Below are positions 33,144 through 46,137 of a DNA stretch of 64,000 nucleotides, piece by piece (within the stretch, counting starts at the first letter, position 1; each line of letters starts with the position of its first letter). This DNA comes from Combretum micranthum. Lineage: Eukaryota > Streptophyta > Magnoliopsida > Myrtales > Combretaceae. The DNA lies in the NCBI GenBank assembly GCA_024138025.1, contig JAMXBD010000169.1:1116001-1180000 (forward strand), written 5' to 3'. The position numbers and the translations under genes are program-made. Below the pieces are notes generated by a model. That model did no database searches. It saw only the letters and a list, made by a program, of their open reading frames with translations, and was not told the origin of the DNA.

Positions 33144-36100
33144 TATAAACCCTTAGATTATACGACAATTCTTAAGTTCAAACCTTACAACTGAAAGTCA
33201 ACCAGAAACCCTAGTCAATGAAAACCTATGCCAAAACCCTAAAGTTTAGATCCGGTAATCCTGCGCCCTCAAACTCTAGACAACAAAATTAAGTTAATGA
33301 TCTATAATAGTTCGTAATAATATAGGGAATTATAAAAATATCATATTCACTAATTTCTAGTGCCTTTCGGATCCGAACAAGATTAGTTTCTAAAAACCAT
33401 GCCTTGAAACACCGGACGGTAAAAATATTTCGTTTATATCGTTAGTCTCATAATAATATAATAAATCCAAAAATATCAGTTTTGTAATTTTTGGTAGCTA
33501 AAAGTTACAAATATCGTAATTATACACATATTTTCTTTACTACCAGTAACTTATTAGTCTTGTTTCCTATTCATTGTACTTTTCTACTATTCATTACTAT
33601 TCACCTATCTCTACTTTTTTTTATTACCTATACACCTATTTTCTTACTTTATACCTTTTCAAAACATTTTATATCAAATTATATCTTACATATTAATTAT
33701 TTTATCATAAAAATACAAATTTTATCTCTCTCTCTCTCTCTCCCCTCTCCTCATAATGGCTGGCGCCACTTCCCTCCCCCCCTCTCAATTTATTTTCTTT
33801 TCAATTTATTTTATTACACTTAATTTCCCTCCATCTTCAAATATAAATACTCTATCTCCCTCCACTTCTTTCACACCTTTATTTCATATAACAAAACTCT
33901 CTCAAAATCACTCCACAAAACTCTCTCCACAAAATTCTTCTCTACCAAATCTCTCTTTCACTAATTTCTCATGAAAATCCTCCTCTACACACAAACCATC
34001 TACCATTTCTTACTACCTGCATAATACTCCATTCATCTACCATCTTCATACTACACAAACACTTTAGGTAAACTTCTATCACAACTTATTTACCCATGTC
34101 ATGTAACTTAGCATGATCATGACGTTGTTTCTTAAAACCCCCATGAGTCGTAGAAGCAATAACATGTTCATGTTTTATTCTTATACATGAATTCCAATTT
34201 TATTATCTTGTTGTTATTATGATATTATATTGTTAATATTGTTATTATTATTGTTACTATGCTTCTAATCCAACTCCATATATATTGTTAAGTACATTTA
34301 TATCTATATTTTTTAGAGCGTAAATGCTCACTAACTAACTGCCAAGCTTATTATTACATTTGCTCTTATTATTGCTTCTCTTTTTCTTTCTTTTTCTTTT
34401 TCTTTTTCTTTTTGGGACTAGTCTATTCTTAGTCCTAGGTTGTCTTGATGAAGCTAAGTCTCCCAATACTTGACCAGGTTTTCTTAATGAAGCTAAGGTT
34501 CCCAATACTTGATATTATTATTATCTTGCTCACTATTATTATTTTGCTTCTTATCTTTTCTTATCTTTTCATCATTTCCATATTTCATGCTAACTTACAT
34601 GCATAATCATAATGATATTGTCTCAACAAAAATTAAAAGAAACCAAACTTTCTTAACATATGTTCTTGCCACAAAATCAAGATTTTTCTATTAAACAGGT
34701 AAAAAGGTTATTTTTTTAACTTCTTTTTGAACTCATCAAGATTTTTTTTTAATGACCATAAAGATAATTTTCTCAAAGAAGTTAACTAACAAAATAACAT
34801 TTTCTCTTATTATGATAAGTCACATAATGTTTATTAAAGCTTAGTGGAAATAATTCTTTGATAAATAAACTTTTCTCAAAAAGCTTACTCATAGAATTTT
34901 TACTAACTCTATAATAAAAAGCTTAAGAATGGACTCTTTTCAACTTCGTAATAAAAAAAAAAAAAAACCAAGGAGTAAACAAGTTTTCAAAGTTAAGATA
35001 AAATCAACTTCCTAATTTATAAACCCACATAGAAAATTAATGATTTTTAAGTTTCTAAAAGAGGAACCTATTTTCAAAGAAATAAAAAGAATATAAACAT
35101 GACAAGTAACTAAAGAACAAAAGATAATATCAAAAACTTAAGAAAATAGTGAAACATGATTTTCTTCTAAGTAAAATTTGTAAAAGACATGAAATACCAA
35201 GTTTTGAAAATAAAATGTATTTTCTTTTAAGAAGTTAGGAAATGAAAATATAAGAGGGAAAAGACTTTTTTATCAAAGGTAAATTTTTGGAAAACATATA
35301 CAAATTATTATAAGATATCAACAACTTAATAACAATTTTTGGAAAAATTCATTTCTTATCACTGGAAGTAAAATTTTGTAGAAATTCAAAGTTAAGAAAA
35401 ATTATCTTGTTTTAGAAAGGAAATTGGAAAACCAAATAAGGATATATTCATAATAACTGGAAAGATTATAAAGTTCTTTCAAAATGCTTTAGAAAAGGAA
35501 TTGTCAAAATTTGAGTTATCAACACCTTAAAATAAATTGTTTTACAAAAAATAATCGTTGAGACAACACTATTAGAATCTTGCATATAATATGAGTCTAT
35601 ATAAATACTCAAAGGATTTTTCAACTATATATATATATATATATCTATGTTTTCGCTAAAAGGATTTTTGAATAGAATTGAGTTTAGAAAATTGTTTTTC
35701 AAAAGCTGGGATCTCGTTTTATTTCTGTCCCATAACTTTTAGAAAGCCTAAGGACCTTTTATGTAGACAATAACCTTAGAAATGAATATATATTTTCGAG
35801 TAAGTAGAAATTGGTATATTATATGCAAAATTTCGTTTTAAAATGAGCAAGTTATGGCCATTTTAAGTTGGAATTTCCCTCTATACGAATTTTAATGAAC
35901 TTAATAAAATGGAATTAAAAGTTTAAATAGAACTTCCAAGAAATACTCATTTTGGTATTTCTCTTGTTTAGGTGACATGGAGACCAAGTTCCCGTGTCCT
36001 AAGGATTTTCTTGACTAGAAGTATCTGTACAAATGGCCGAGTGAGTTTATTTATTACATATTTGCACTTGTGATTTTGCTTGTAAAATTAGTAGCATTAG

Positions 36101-37168
36101 GATTAGGAAAAGATGAAAAAAATGGAAAAATGCATGTGCTTTACGTACTTAGTTGAAATTACGATTAAGTATATCAAGGCAGGAATTGTTTATAATGTGT
36201 TTGATTTAGTGTAAGAATGATTGTCTGCAAATTCTATGATCATTCGTAAATTATTTAATTATGCCATTACTACTTAATTATACTGATTCATGCATGTTAT
36301 CGGGTGAGTCCATTGCATTTATTGCTCTACCTTTGGTGGGACAAAGGTTTAGTAAGGAGATTCATAGAGTCTGTAAATTCTATAAAGCGATGAGACATCA
36401 TCCGAATCAACTCGCGATGAGAAAACATATGACTAAAACATACCTAACAGCTATCTAATGGCTTAGAAATAAACTACAAATAAGTTAGATTATATTTTTG
36501 AAAGTAAGCAAGTTGCTAAAATAAGAATTATCATGGAATTATGTTTTATAATGACGGCCTACACGGTCCGGAACACTTAACCCAGAATGGAGGGGTAAAT
36601 CCATTTAACATATGATTTTCGGAAAATCAATCATATGGTTACTTAAATAAACATGTTTTGATTGTTGAATGTTGAGTGTATAATTGTGGAAATAAACTCA
36701 CTAAGCATGTAGCTTATACCCTCTTAGATATCTTTTGCAGTTCTTGTACCTTTGGTTGGAACCAAGAGATTATTTTACCCAAGTAATGTCTTCAAGCTAA
36801 GATCTTATGGATAGAAGTGTAAGCTAGAAGTAGATATGGATTCTAAGAGAAGTTTCAATAGTGTAAATCGTTTCATGATGGACTCTTTATTAGACTTAGT
36901 TATCTTTAATAGAGGAATGTCCCTTAATGTTGTAAAGACTCCTTATAAGTTTTTATGAACCTTGGTTGTTTTGCTATGATTTATTTTCTTAATTGCTATT
37001 GTGTATAACTGCTTAAACGGCATGATCCAAAGTTTGGTCCACTATGATTGTGAAAGTACGCCTTACACTCGATATTGAGACTTTCGAGATTACTAAGGTT
37101 GTCATACTTAAGCCTTAATATTGAGTGTGGTAGATTGTCACGTTTAGTGTACCCTTTGGTATGTGACA
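33144..37168 (+). repeat. Solo LTR, chromovirus type, 4025 bp
   Basis: Begins TATAAACCC (from TGTAAACCC) and ends GGTATGTGACA. Duplication ATTAC/ATTGC (33139-33143, 37169-37173; 4 of 5). It is the uninterrupted counterpart of 11136-25395. CT run at 33724-33742, GGCTGGC at 33758-33764, TATAAATA at 33842-33849, AT run near 35625-35643, conserved block (reverse) near 35836-35860. No coding region: the 65-codon frame at 36261-36458 is matched in the sister copy but with mostly amino-acid-changing differences. Confidence 0.88.
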
Positions 37169-37604
37169 ATTGCTGGGGAATCGGTATTGAATTCATGAAT
37201 ATGATGCTCAATGAAGCCCTACATGAAAACTTAGAATCTCTTAGACTAGTGACTAACCCTATGAATAGTGTAAATAGTTTCAGTCTGTCTTTTTTTTGTA
37301 AACATGTATAAATATTATCTTTGTACATAGCTTTGCTTTTTCTCTTTGTGAATACTTTTCTTTTATTTTGTTTTTCCCGTAAATATCTTATGTTTATAGT
37401 ACTAACCTTCTTGTTATGTTTTTATGTATATATGTAAATATCTGTGTATGGCTTTTCTTTATAAATAATCTTGTATCTATTTGTAAATATGCATGAGTTG
37501 TTTTTGGTGTTATCTTATACAATTCTATTTTTTGTCATACGTTTGTTTTGTTTGATTTTGTTTTAATCTCTTGGTTCTTTAGTTCTTTTGTTCATGATTC
37601 TTCA
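37169..37604 (+). other. Leader of the old Athila-type element, part 1
   Basis: T-rich untranslated sequence after the primer-site remnant, with no convincing ORF. It ends at the solo LTR that starts at 37605 and should continue at 56955, where the sequence is again T-rich and leads into a gag start. Confidence 0.5.
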
Positions 37605-40600
37605 TGTCACGCTCCGAGAGGTACCCTAAACGTGGCAGTCCACCGTACACAATACTAAAGCCTAAGAATGACTACCTCAGTCACGCAAAGGCTTCTATAT
37701 CATGTACAGGGCGTACATCACAACCAAGGGAACGCATCGAAGTAGCGTAATTTACATTGATAATGATTAAGTAACAATGCAAGGAGAATACTTATCATAA
37801 AATATAAACATGCTAAATTACAATTCTTAGGGGCATATCCCTCTATTGTCTTCAAGTCAAAATAAACACACTTCTTAGAAATTTCCAAAACACTAACATA
37901 GCATACATTACATATAAGGAACCTTACGAAGTAACTTCATCCTATGTTCCTATTGCCTTCATAAAAGTTCAACATCATTCAATGACTTCCTTAATGTCAT
38001 GATCTTCGATTTAAGCCACGGGTATTCCTGTTTCAACAAAATCTATGGGGGTATAAGCTTACAATTAGCTTAGTGAAGTATTCTTTTTTATTCGCACCAT
38101 GGTTTCAAAAAAGTTTATTTAAATTTTCATGCATATGCTATGCATACAATGCAACAATCATGTGATTACATAAATATATATAGGTATCCGGAAACCATAT
38201 ATAGAACGAATTTACCCCTCCATATTAAAGGTTAGGGTATTGTTGATGAAGATCATGGACCTTCTACTGCTAATCCCCAGATCCCCACCCAAAGCGTTCG
38301 GTTGGTTCGGCTCCAAACCTAGAGTCACATTCCTCGAGCGATTTGGATTCTCTAGGAAGGAACATGGCCTGTGTCTTAGCACAATAACAACCAATCCAAC
38401 TCTACGTGTAGGAGTAGTAGCCTTTTGAAAGAAATGTGACTCGATTGATGCTATGCATGAGCGTTTTATTTTTCTTAAGCCAAACCTTATTAAGGTTTAT
38501 TAGGGGAGTGATCAATCAATTTAGCAAACAATAAACAGTCATACAAGTAAGTAAACAAAATACTTAAACAGGCAGTTTGAAGTTTTGATGTTCTTAATTC
38601 TCATTTCACACATAAGCATAGAATCACATATATACATATTCCTTGATTCCCCATACATATCCATTTTTATCTTTTCTTAGTATACTAATGTCACTACTTT
38701 ACAAGCATAAGCAAGGTAACGAAATTAAGAGGAATAACTTACTCATCCATTTCGCAATCTTCTTAGTCGTAGCAATCCTCAGGAAAGGTAATCTCATATC
38801 CTTCATCACCTAGACAAAAGAAATATCCGAGATGAGTATTTTGTAGAAATTCTACTTAAACTTTCTAATTTTATTTCACTATGTTCATTAAAACCGCATA
38901 GAATGAAATTCCAATTTAAAATGGTCATAACTTGCTCATTTTAACTCGGAATTATGCATATAATATACCATTTTCTACTTATTCGAAAAGATTTATCCAT
39001 TTCTAAGGTTATTTTTGTCATATAAGGTCATTTGGGTTCCGAAACCATAGGGTACAGATTCAAAATGAATATTTCTAAATTTTGCGAAATAATTTTCCAA
39101 CTCAACTTCATTCAAAAATCCTTTAGTAAATATATATATATATATATATGATTGATAAATCCTTTGAGTATATAGATAAGCTCAGTTTATATGCAAAAAT
39201 TCTAATGGTAGTGCCTCAACAATTTACATCATAAAATAATTCATTTTGAAGTCTTAAAACTTAACTTGCCAAATTTCTTTTCAAGTATTTTGAAGAAGCT
39301 TTATATTTTCCTAGGTTATTATAAATGAATATATTCTTATTTTATTTTCCTCATTCCTTTTTCCAAAACAAGTCAATTTTCCTTTAACTTTAGTCTTTTA
39401 TAATTTTTATTTCTAATGATAAAAGATCAAAGTTATCAAAAGTTTATTAAGTTGTTGATAATCTATTTATAAATTTGCATTTAGAATGGTTTTAGAAAAT
39501 GAGTCTTTTCTTCTTATATTTCTTGTTTAAAATATAAGTTCTTGTTTTTTAAAACTTCGTTTTTTATTTTCTTTACAAATTTTTATTTGAAAAGAATCCT
39601 CTTATGGATAAAATCCTTTGTTTTTGATCTTATCATATTTATATTATTTGAAAATAAGTTCCTTATTCAGAAACTTAAAAATCATTATTTTCCTAAGTGG
39701 GTTTATAACTTTATGGGTTGATTTTATCTTAACTTTGAAAACTAGTTTGCTTCTTAGTTTTGCTATGGAGTTGAAAAGAGTTTAATCTTAAGTTTTTTGT
39801 GAAAACTTTGAATACTAACTAATTATTTTCCTAAGACTTAGGTTACCATATTATGAAAAGAAAGTGTTTATTTCTTATATTTCCTTGGTAAAGCTATATT
39901 CGTTATTTGAGAAAACTTATATCATTCCATTTCTATGTTGTTGATAATAACTCCATTATTTAATAACAAGTCACATAATAGAAATTTTAGTTTCAAGTTT
40001 TTTTACTAAAGAAAAATTCCACCATTAAATTTAGTTGACACAATATCATTATGTAGATACATGTATTATGACCATGTAGATGATGAAAATATAAGAAAAA
40101 GTGAAAAGCAAGATAATAATAATAAGCAATGTAATAATATCAAGTATTGGAAACCTTAGCTTCATTAAGGTATCTTGGGACTAAGAATAGACTAGTCCCA
40201 AAAAGAATAAGGAAAAGAAAGAAAATGTTATTTTGACTTGATAAGGACAAGTCTAAGACTAGAAATATTAGTCTTAAAATAGCATGAAATAAATACATTG
40301 CATGGCATGAAAATAAATAAATAAATAATAAGTAAGCTTATATGCTTTAAAGAAATATATATACATAAATATATTTACTAATATATAGGAGTTAGATTAA
40401 GATACATAATAACATAACAATAACAATAAAACAACATAATAGAAAAATAAGATTTATTCATGAACAAGAACAAAACATAAACATAGTGTTACTTCCATAA
40501 TAATTATTTGTCTAGGAAACACGCACCATAGTCATGCTAAGTTACATGACATGCTAAAGAGATATAGGTAGGAGTTTACTTAAGGTTTAATGGAGGATTT

Positions 40601-41041
40601 GAAAAGAGATGAATAGGTAGTGTTTTTGTTATTTTTCTTCAAGAGTGGTAAATGGTAGAGAGTGTTTTGAGAGGGGATTCTTGGAGAGAGGATTTGAGAG
40701 AAAATTTTGGTAGAATTTTGTTATGTAAAATGAAGGTGTGAAATAATGAAGGAGGGAGGGGGTATTTACAGAGTTTTGGAGTAAAATTTTGATGTAATAA
40801 AATAAATTGAAAAAGAAATAATAATATAGAAGAGGGAGAGGGAGTGATTTGTTTTATTTTGTAATTTTTTTGTAATGAAAATAAGTAATATGTGATAAGA
40901 TCATATTTTATACAACTTGTTGATATTCAAAAGAGCTAGAAATGATATTTGTTTTGATTAAATTCATGTTTCAGGACTAAATTGGACAAAGAAATCAAAA
41001 CAAGAAAATTTAAAGTGAAATTTGGAAAAATTTAAGTATAC

Positions 41042-41585
41042 GCCGGCATTTCACACTTTAAAGCCGCCAGCGTTCAGACGGCTTATAGTCAAGGCCGCTG
41101 CCTACACTGCCAGCTTTCTAAGATTTTGACTCAACCAACTTTACGCCTCCTCAAAGCTGCCGGCATAGAAGATAAAGAAGCCAGCATATACCAAAGGTCG
41201 GCAGCTCAGAATTGAAAAGTCACCAACGCAAAAGGAGTTACAACATACGCCAGCTACTAAGCCGCCAGCGTTGAGGAAGTGTAGATCACAGATCTGAAGT
41301 GACATGAAGACAACACATAATTGAAGGAAAATGAAGAGACCAAAGATATTGAAGCGTCTATGCCGGTATCAAAGCCGCCGGCTTTGGGACGGCTTTCGTT
41401 ATAAATCGGCCCAACCTTTCATTTCTGATCACATACGCTGACAAGATCTACATCTAAATCGCCAGCGTAGAAGCGGCCTACATGTGTAACCGAAGTTGAA
41501 GGCTGCCAGTACACTACCTGCGCAAAGGAGAAATTGAAGATACGCCGTCTGTAAGCCGCCGGCATATGATTCATAACAGTCGGCG
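41042..41585 (+). promoter_or_regulatory. GCC-motif array in Athila U3, with four exact GCC boxes
   Basis: A GC-rich island in AT-rich sequence. AGCCGCC, the core bound by plant ERF factors, occurs at 41062-41068, 41260-41266, 41373-41379 and 41554-41560, always within AAGCCGCC(A/G)GC. Between them lie GCCGGC, TACGCC and GCCAGC phrases every 20-50 bp. The array ends about 50 bp before the TATA box. Binding by ERF factors is inference. In the 3' LTR (54320-54880) most copies are changed to AGCTGCC and one exact copy remains (54539-54545). Confidence 0.6.
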
Positions 41586-41635
41586 TACGAACTGAAACAG
41601 CAAATTCTCATTAATGCTTGGCACGAAATTTTTCC

Positions 41636-41643
41636 TATAAATA
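41636..41643 (+). promoter_or_regulatory. TATA box of the Athila 5' LTR
   Basis: TATAAATA, followed by a C-rich stretch and CAACA-type sequence that would hold the start site near 41670. The same box is at 54915-54922 in the 3' LTR. Confidence 0.75.
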
Positions 41644-42680
41644 GGGGTTCCTTCCCCCTCCAACATTCATCAAGCAACACACAACCAACATCAGAAAGTA
41701 GTAGAAATATAGGAAACACTTCATATAGAATTAGTCTAGCATTTTCATAGAGATTTATGAGAGAAATTGTGCTTCCAAGGATTGTAATTGAAGATTGTGA
41801 TACTTGAATTGGTGATATCTATTATCTTTCTTATGCAATTCATTTATCTGAATTATTTGTTCATCATGTTAGCAATTACAATTTCTTATTTGATTTTTGA
41901 ATCAACATCCATGTAGCTAAACCTTTCTTTGTGGGAAGTGAAAAGTCCTAATTTTGCTAAAGATGATTATTGAATATGTATAGGATTATTAGAATTATGG
42001 AATATTTGTATTGAATCCTAATTATCTATTTAGTTTCTAATCGAAATTGAATTGATAAGAATTTTGATGATTTGGAAAAAGAATTGAGATTCATAGGAAT
42101 TCATGAATTGAGATTAAACAACGATTGTGGAAATAATTAAGTTTGATTTTAAGTTAGAAATTGTTTTTATACTTCATGCAATATTTTATTTTAATTTCTC
42201 ACTAAGGAATTAAGAGAAGTTAATTTAGGATATTAGACAATTATAGAATTAGAAGATTAATAATTGTAATTTCGATTCCATTGATAATTTGTCTAGCGGA
42301 AGCTAATAGATTATTTTATAGTTCACTAAAACCTTGTTTTAGATCTTTACAATTTCTTACAAATATCCATAATCCTAATTGTTCATATAATATAAATTCA
42401 ACATGATTAGTAAAGATTAGGATGGATTCTTTTCCTTTCCACATTCATCTTATATAAACTTCTCATATTCTCATTTGCATTCATAATAGATAGAATTTAG
42501 TTAGTTTATTGATAAAATTGCGATTGCCTAAATATTAGTATAAACTAATATCAATCTAGTAGTTAATTTAGTCTCTGTGGAAACGATACTCTACTCATTT
42601 TATATTACTTGATCAAGACCCAGTACACTTGCTGGTAGTATCTGAGAATTTATATACACATCCACGTCGGATCAAGTTTT

Positions 42681-42698
42681 TGGCGCCGTTGCCGGGGA
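42681..42698 (+). other. Athila primer binding site, tRNA-Asp
   Basis: TGGCGCCGTTGCCGGGGA, 6 bp after the 5' LTR, is complementary over 18 bases to the 3' end of plant tRNA-Asp as I know it. This primer is characteristic of Athila. Confidence 0.9.
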
Positions 42699-42784
42699 CC
42701 AAAATTAATATTAGATTATTTAGTTTTGCTAGTAGTTTAGGTGTTGTTCCAAAGAATTGATTCTTTTCTCTCTTTTCAAGTTAT

Positions 42785-43555
42785 ATGCAAAGAAGTAGAA
42801 ATGCTGATCTTCTACCAATAGATCCTGAAATTGAAAGAACGTTGCATCAATATAGGAGAGAAAACCATAGAAGACAAGAAGAAATGGCAGAAAACAATGA
42901 GGGAAACATTGAGCCAAACAACAACCAAATTCAAGCTGTACCTGTTAAAGCACTCCGGGATTATACAGTACCTACAGTTCAAGGTCCTGCTGTGAGAAGA
43001 CCTCCAGTTCAAGCTAACAATTTCAAGCTTAAACCGGCATTGATTCAGATGGTTAAATCACATCAATTTGGAGGATATCCTAATGAAACACCAGATGAGC
43101 ATATTGCCAAATTCCTCCAATATTGCAACACCGTCAAACTCAATGGTGTTACTTATGAGGCCATTAGAATGCATCTTTTTCCTTTCTCTCTAAGGGATAA
43201 AGCATTGGCATGGTTCAATTCTCAACCACCCGAATCAATCACCTCATGGGCAGACTTGACAACAGAATTTTTGAAGAGATTTTTCCCTCCTGCCAGACTA
43301 AGGAATGAGATCACCAACTTCACAAAATTTCATGGAGAATCATTATATGAAGCTTGGGAAAGATTCAAAGAAGCTGTAAGGAAATGCCCACATCATGGAT
43401 TTCCAGATAATCTTTTGATTGAAAATTTTTATCTCAGTCTAGATGAGACTTTGAGATCATTGGTAGATGCTACATCTGGAGGATCACTCATGGGAAAGAC
43501 ATATGATGAAGCTAGTGCCTTAATTGAAGAATTAACATCAAGTGCTCACAACTAG
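42785..43555 (+). pseudogene. Athila gag, capsid part
   Basis: 256 codons from the ATG at 42785, about 90 bp after the primer site. After a charged N-terminus comes the Retrotrans_gag core: LKPALIQMVKSHQFGGYPNE, then ALAWFNSQPPESITSW, then FLKRFFPPARLRNEI and ESLYEAWERFKEAVRKCPHHG. The frame is closed by TAG at 43553-43555 and continues in the same frame at 43556 onward. Relatives have Trp there, so TGG to TAG is the likely change. Confidence 0.93.
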
Positions 43556-43579
43556 AGCTGTGAAAGGACAAGATCAAAG

Positions 43580-45271
43580 GTGGAATCTGTTCAAGATAGT
43601 GAATCCATGCAACAACTCACCACTCAAGTTTCAGCTTTAACTACACAAGTGAGTAAACTTGTAGCATCTAGTTCCTTAAATTCTAATCAAGTTGGTACTT
43701 GTGAGTTGTGCTCAGGACCACATCCAGTTTATGATTGTCCTCATGGTAATACACCATCATCGAGTGGAGAGAAACTCAATTATGTTGGAAATTTCGAAAG
43801 GGTTAATTATGGACCATATTCAAACACTTACAATCCAGAATGGCGTAATCATCCAAATCTTTCCTACAAGAATGATGCAAATGTTTTCAAGCCCCCACCT
43901 GGATGTCAAAAACAAGGTCCCATAAGAAACTCTCAGCCTCCACCTCCACCTCAGCAAAATCAAATGTCAACTGATGAATTGTTGAAGACTTTCATCCAGA
44001 CTACTCAGACCACACTCAACAATCAACATGCAATCATACAAGATCTTCAAGGGAAATTCCATCAACTTGCTCAACAAATTGGAAATAAACCATCTGGTTC
44101 TCTACCAAGCAACACTGAGGAAAATCCCAAAACCATGAATACAATTGTTTTGAGAAGTGGCAAAGAAATTGAGACCGCTGAAACAAAAGTTGAAGAAACT
44201 GAGGAGATTCCAGTCAAAGACAAGGGAAAACAAAAGATGGAGGAACCTGTGCAAAAATCACCTGAAATAAAAGCTTATGTTCCACCAATTCCTTTTCTGG
44301 GAAGATTGAAGCAACAAAAATTAGATGAACAATTTTCAAAATTTCTGGATGTCTTCAAGAAGTTGCAAATCAACATCCCATTCTTAGAAGTGATTCAAGA
44401 AATGCCTTCATATGCAAAATTTATTAAGGAATTACTTACTAAGAAGAGAAGGATTGATGGAAATGAACCAGTAATGCTCACAGGAGAATGCTCCATGATT
44501 TTGCAGAAAAGTCTACCACATTTGCCTACCAAACAAAGAGATCAGGGGAGTTTTACTGTTCCTTGCACTTTAGGAAAATTTCATTTTGATAAAGTACTTA
44601 TTGATTCTAGTGCAAGTATTAATCTTATGCCTTTATCCATTTTTAGGAAATTAGGACTTGAAGAATGCAAGGAAACTCATGTCACCTTGCAACTTGCAGA
44701 TAGAAGTATCAAATACCCATGTGGTATTGTTGAAAACGTTTTGGTGAAAGTTGACAAGTTCATATTTCCAATAAACTTTATAGTCTTGGAAATGGATGAA
44801 GATCATGAAGTCCCAATGATCCTTAGCAGACCATTCCTTGCAACCGGTAAAGCCTTAATTGATGTGGAACAAGGTAAACTCACTTTAAGGGTAGAAAATG
44901 GTCAGGTAACCTTTAATGTTTACGATGCAATGAAAAGATTTGATAAAGGTTCCTGTTACACTATTGATATTGTTGATGAGTTTATCTGTGAGTCTGTTGA
45001 AGAGAATGTAGGTGTGGAGACTATGGAATCTGTTTTAAGAAATCTTGATGATTGGAGTGATGATGAGAATGAGCAAGAAGAAGAAGTTGAGAAAGTGCAC
45101 CAAATCAAAGGAAGATATTATGAGGAGCTAGGCACTAGTGAAAGCAAGCCCGTACCATCATTGATACAGCCACCAAATCTTGAGCTTAAACCTTCCTTCA
45201 CATTTGAAATATGCTTTTCTAGGAACTGGAGATACTTTGCCAATAATTGTTTCATCTTATTTGACAGGTGA
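43580..45271 (+). pseudogene. Athila gag C-terminus and protease
   Basis: Same frame as the capsid part, 563 codons. A single CCHC knuckle at residues 41-53 (C41, C44, H48, C53), a Pro/Gln-rich region, a charged linker, then a retropepsin-like domain. Its active-site motif near residue 342 reads DSSAS where Athila normally has D-(L/S)-G-A-S: the Gly next to the catalytic Asp is Ser (GGT to AGT), which should harm activity. The domain continues with INLMPLSIFRKLGL and the flap-like VPMILSRPFLATG. After an acidic tail the frame is lost at about 45190-45215 and pol continues in the frame from 45180. Confidence 0.92.
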
Positions 45272-46137
45272 ACAAGAGCAGCAGCTGCTTGGAGTTCTAA
45301 GGAAGCATAAAGAAGCAATTGGTTGGACTATTGCTGATATCAAGGGAATTAGCCCTATAATTTGTACTCACAAGATCTTGATGGAAGCTGAGTACAAACC
45401 GACAGTTCAACCACAGAGGAGACTCAACCCAACACTTAAGGAGGTAGTAAAAAAGGAAGTTTTGAAACTACTTGATGCAGGTATTATCTATCCTATCTCT
45501 GATAGTAAGTGGGTAGTCCAGTTCAAGTTGTGCCAAAGAAAGGTGGTATGACTGTTGTGAAAAATGAAGAAAATCACTTGATTCCTACTCGTACTGTAAC
45601 TGGGTGGAGAGTTTGCATTGATTATAGAAAATTAAATGATGCCACCAGAAAAGACCACTTTCCCCTCCCTTTCATTGATCAGATGTTAGAAAAACTTGCA
45701 GGGCATGATTATTATTGCTTTTTAGATGGTTATTCTGGTTACAATCAAATTTCCATAGCACCTGATGACCAAGAAAAAACCACTTTTACTTGTCCCTATG
45801 GCACTTTTGCTTTTAGGAGATGCCCTTTGGTCTTTGCAATGCACCTGCTACTTTTCAAAGGTGTATGATGGCTATTTTTTCTGACATGCTTGAGAATTTT
45901 ATTGAAATTTTTATGGATGATTTTTCTGTTTTTGGAAAATCTTTTGAAGCATGTTTAGAAAACTTAGCTTGTGTTCTTCAAAGATGCAAAGACACAAATT
46001 TGATTTTAAACTGGGAGAAATGTCATTTCATGGTAAGAGAAGGGATTGTTTTGGGTCACAAAGTTTCAGTTAAAGGAATTGAAGTTGATAAGGCTAAAAT
46101 TGAGATTATTGAGAAATTGCCACCACCCCACTATTAA
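45180..46137 (+). pseudogene. Athila reverse transcriptase, three frames
   Basis: Copies element RNA into DNA. Frame one (45180-45551) holds the connection region and RT fingers up to LLDAGIIYPISDSKW. Frame two (45509-45868) has VVPKKGG, TGWRVCIDYRKLN and the first catalytic aspartate region CFLDGYSGYNQI. Frame three (45820-46137) has MPFGLCNAPATFQRCM and the catalytic FMDD (residues 31-34) in EIFMDDFSVFG. Each transition is a small indel (near 45510-45550 and 45820-45835), and another follows near 46125. All catalytic residues can be seen. Confidence 0.94.

Larger units (their letters stand above)
40893..42674 (+). repeat. Athila 5' LTR, 1782 bp
   Basis: Begins TGATAAGATC and ends CGGATCA, matching 54173-55959 along its whole length. 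TATA box CTATAAATAG at 41635-41644. The part upstream of it (41042-41585) is packed with GCC-rich motifs including four exact AGCCGCC. The part after the TATA box is AT-rich without ORFs. Confidence 0.95.

Noticed and set aside
36261..36458. A 65-codon frame in an LTR with a counterpart near 24500-24655.
   Set aside because: The two copies differ at about 12 percent of bases and most changes alter the amino acid, so there is no sign of coding constraint.
11136..37168. The two 4-kb plus-strand LTRs read as the 5' and 3' LTRs of one element.
   Set aside because: The outer flanks do not match, each has its own duplication (ACTTT; ATTAC/ATTGC), and the sequence between holds unrelated old LTRs and an ORF that continues across the first one.
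38212..38428. A pair of 60-codon frames on both strands in a segment unique to one LTR copy.
   Set aside because: Too short, overlapping on opposite strands, no recognised motif.
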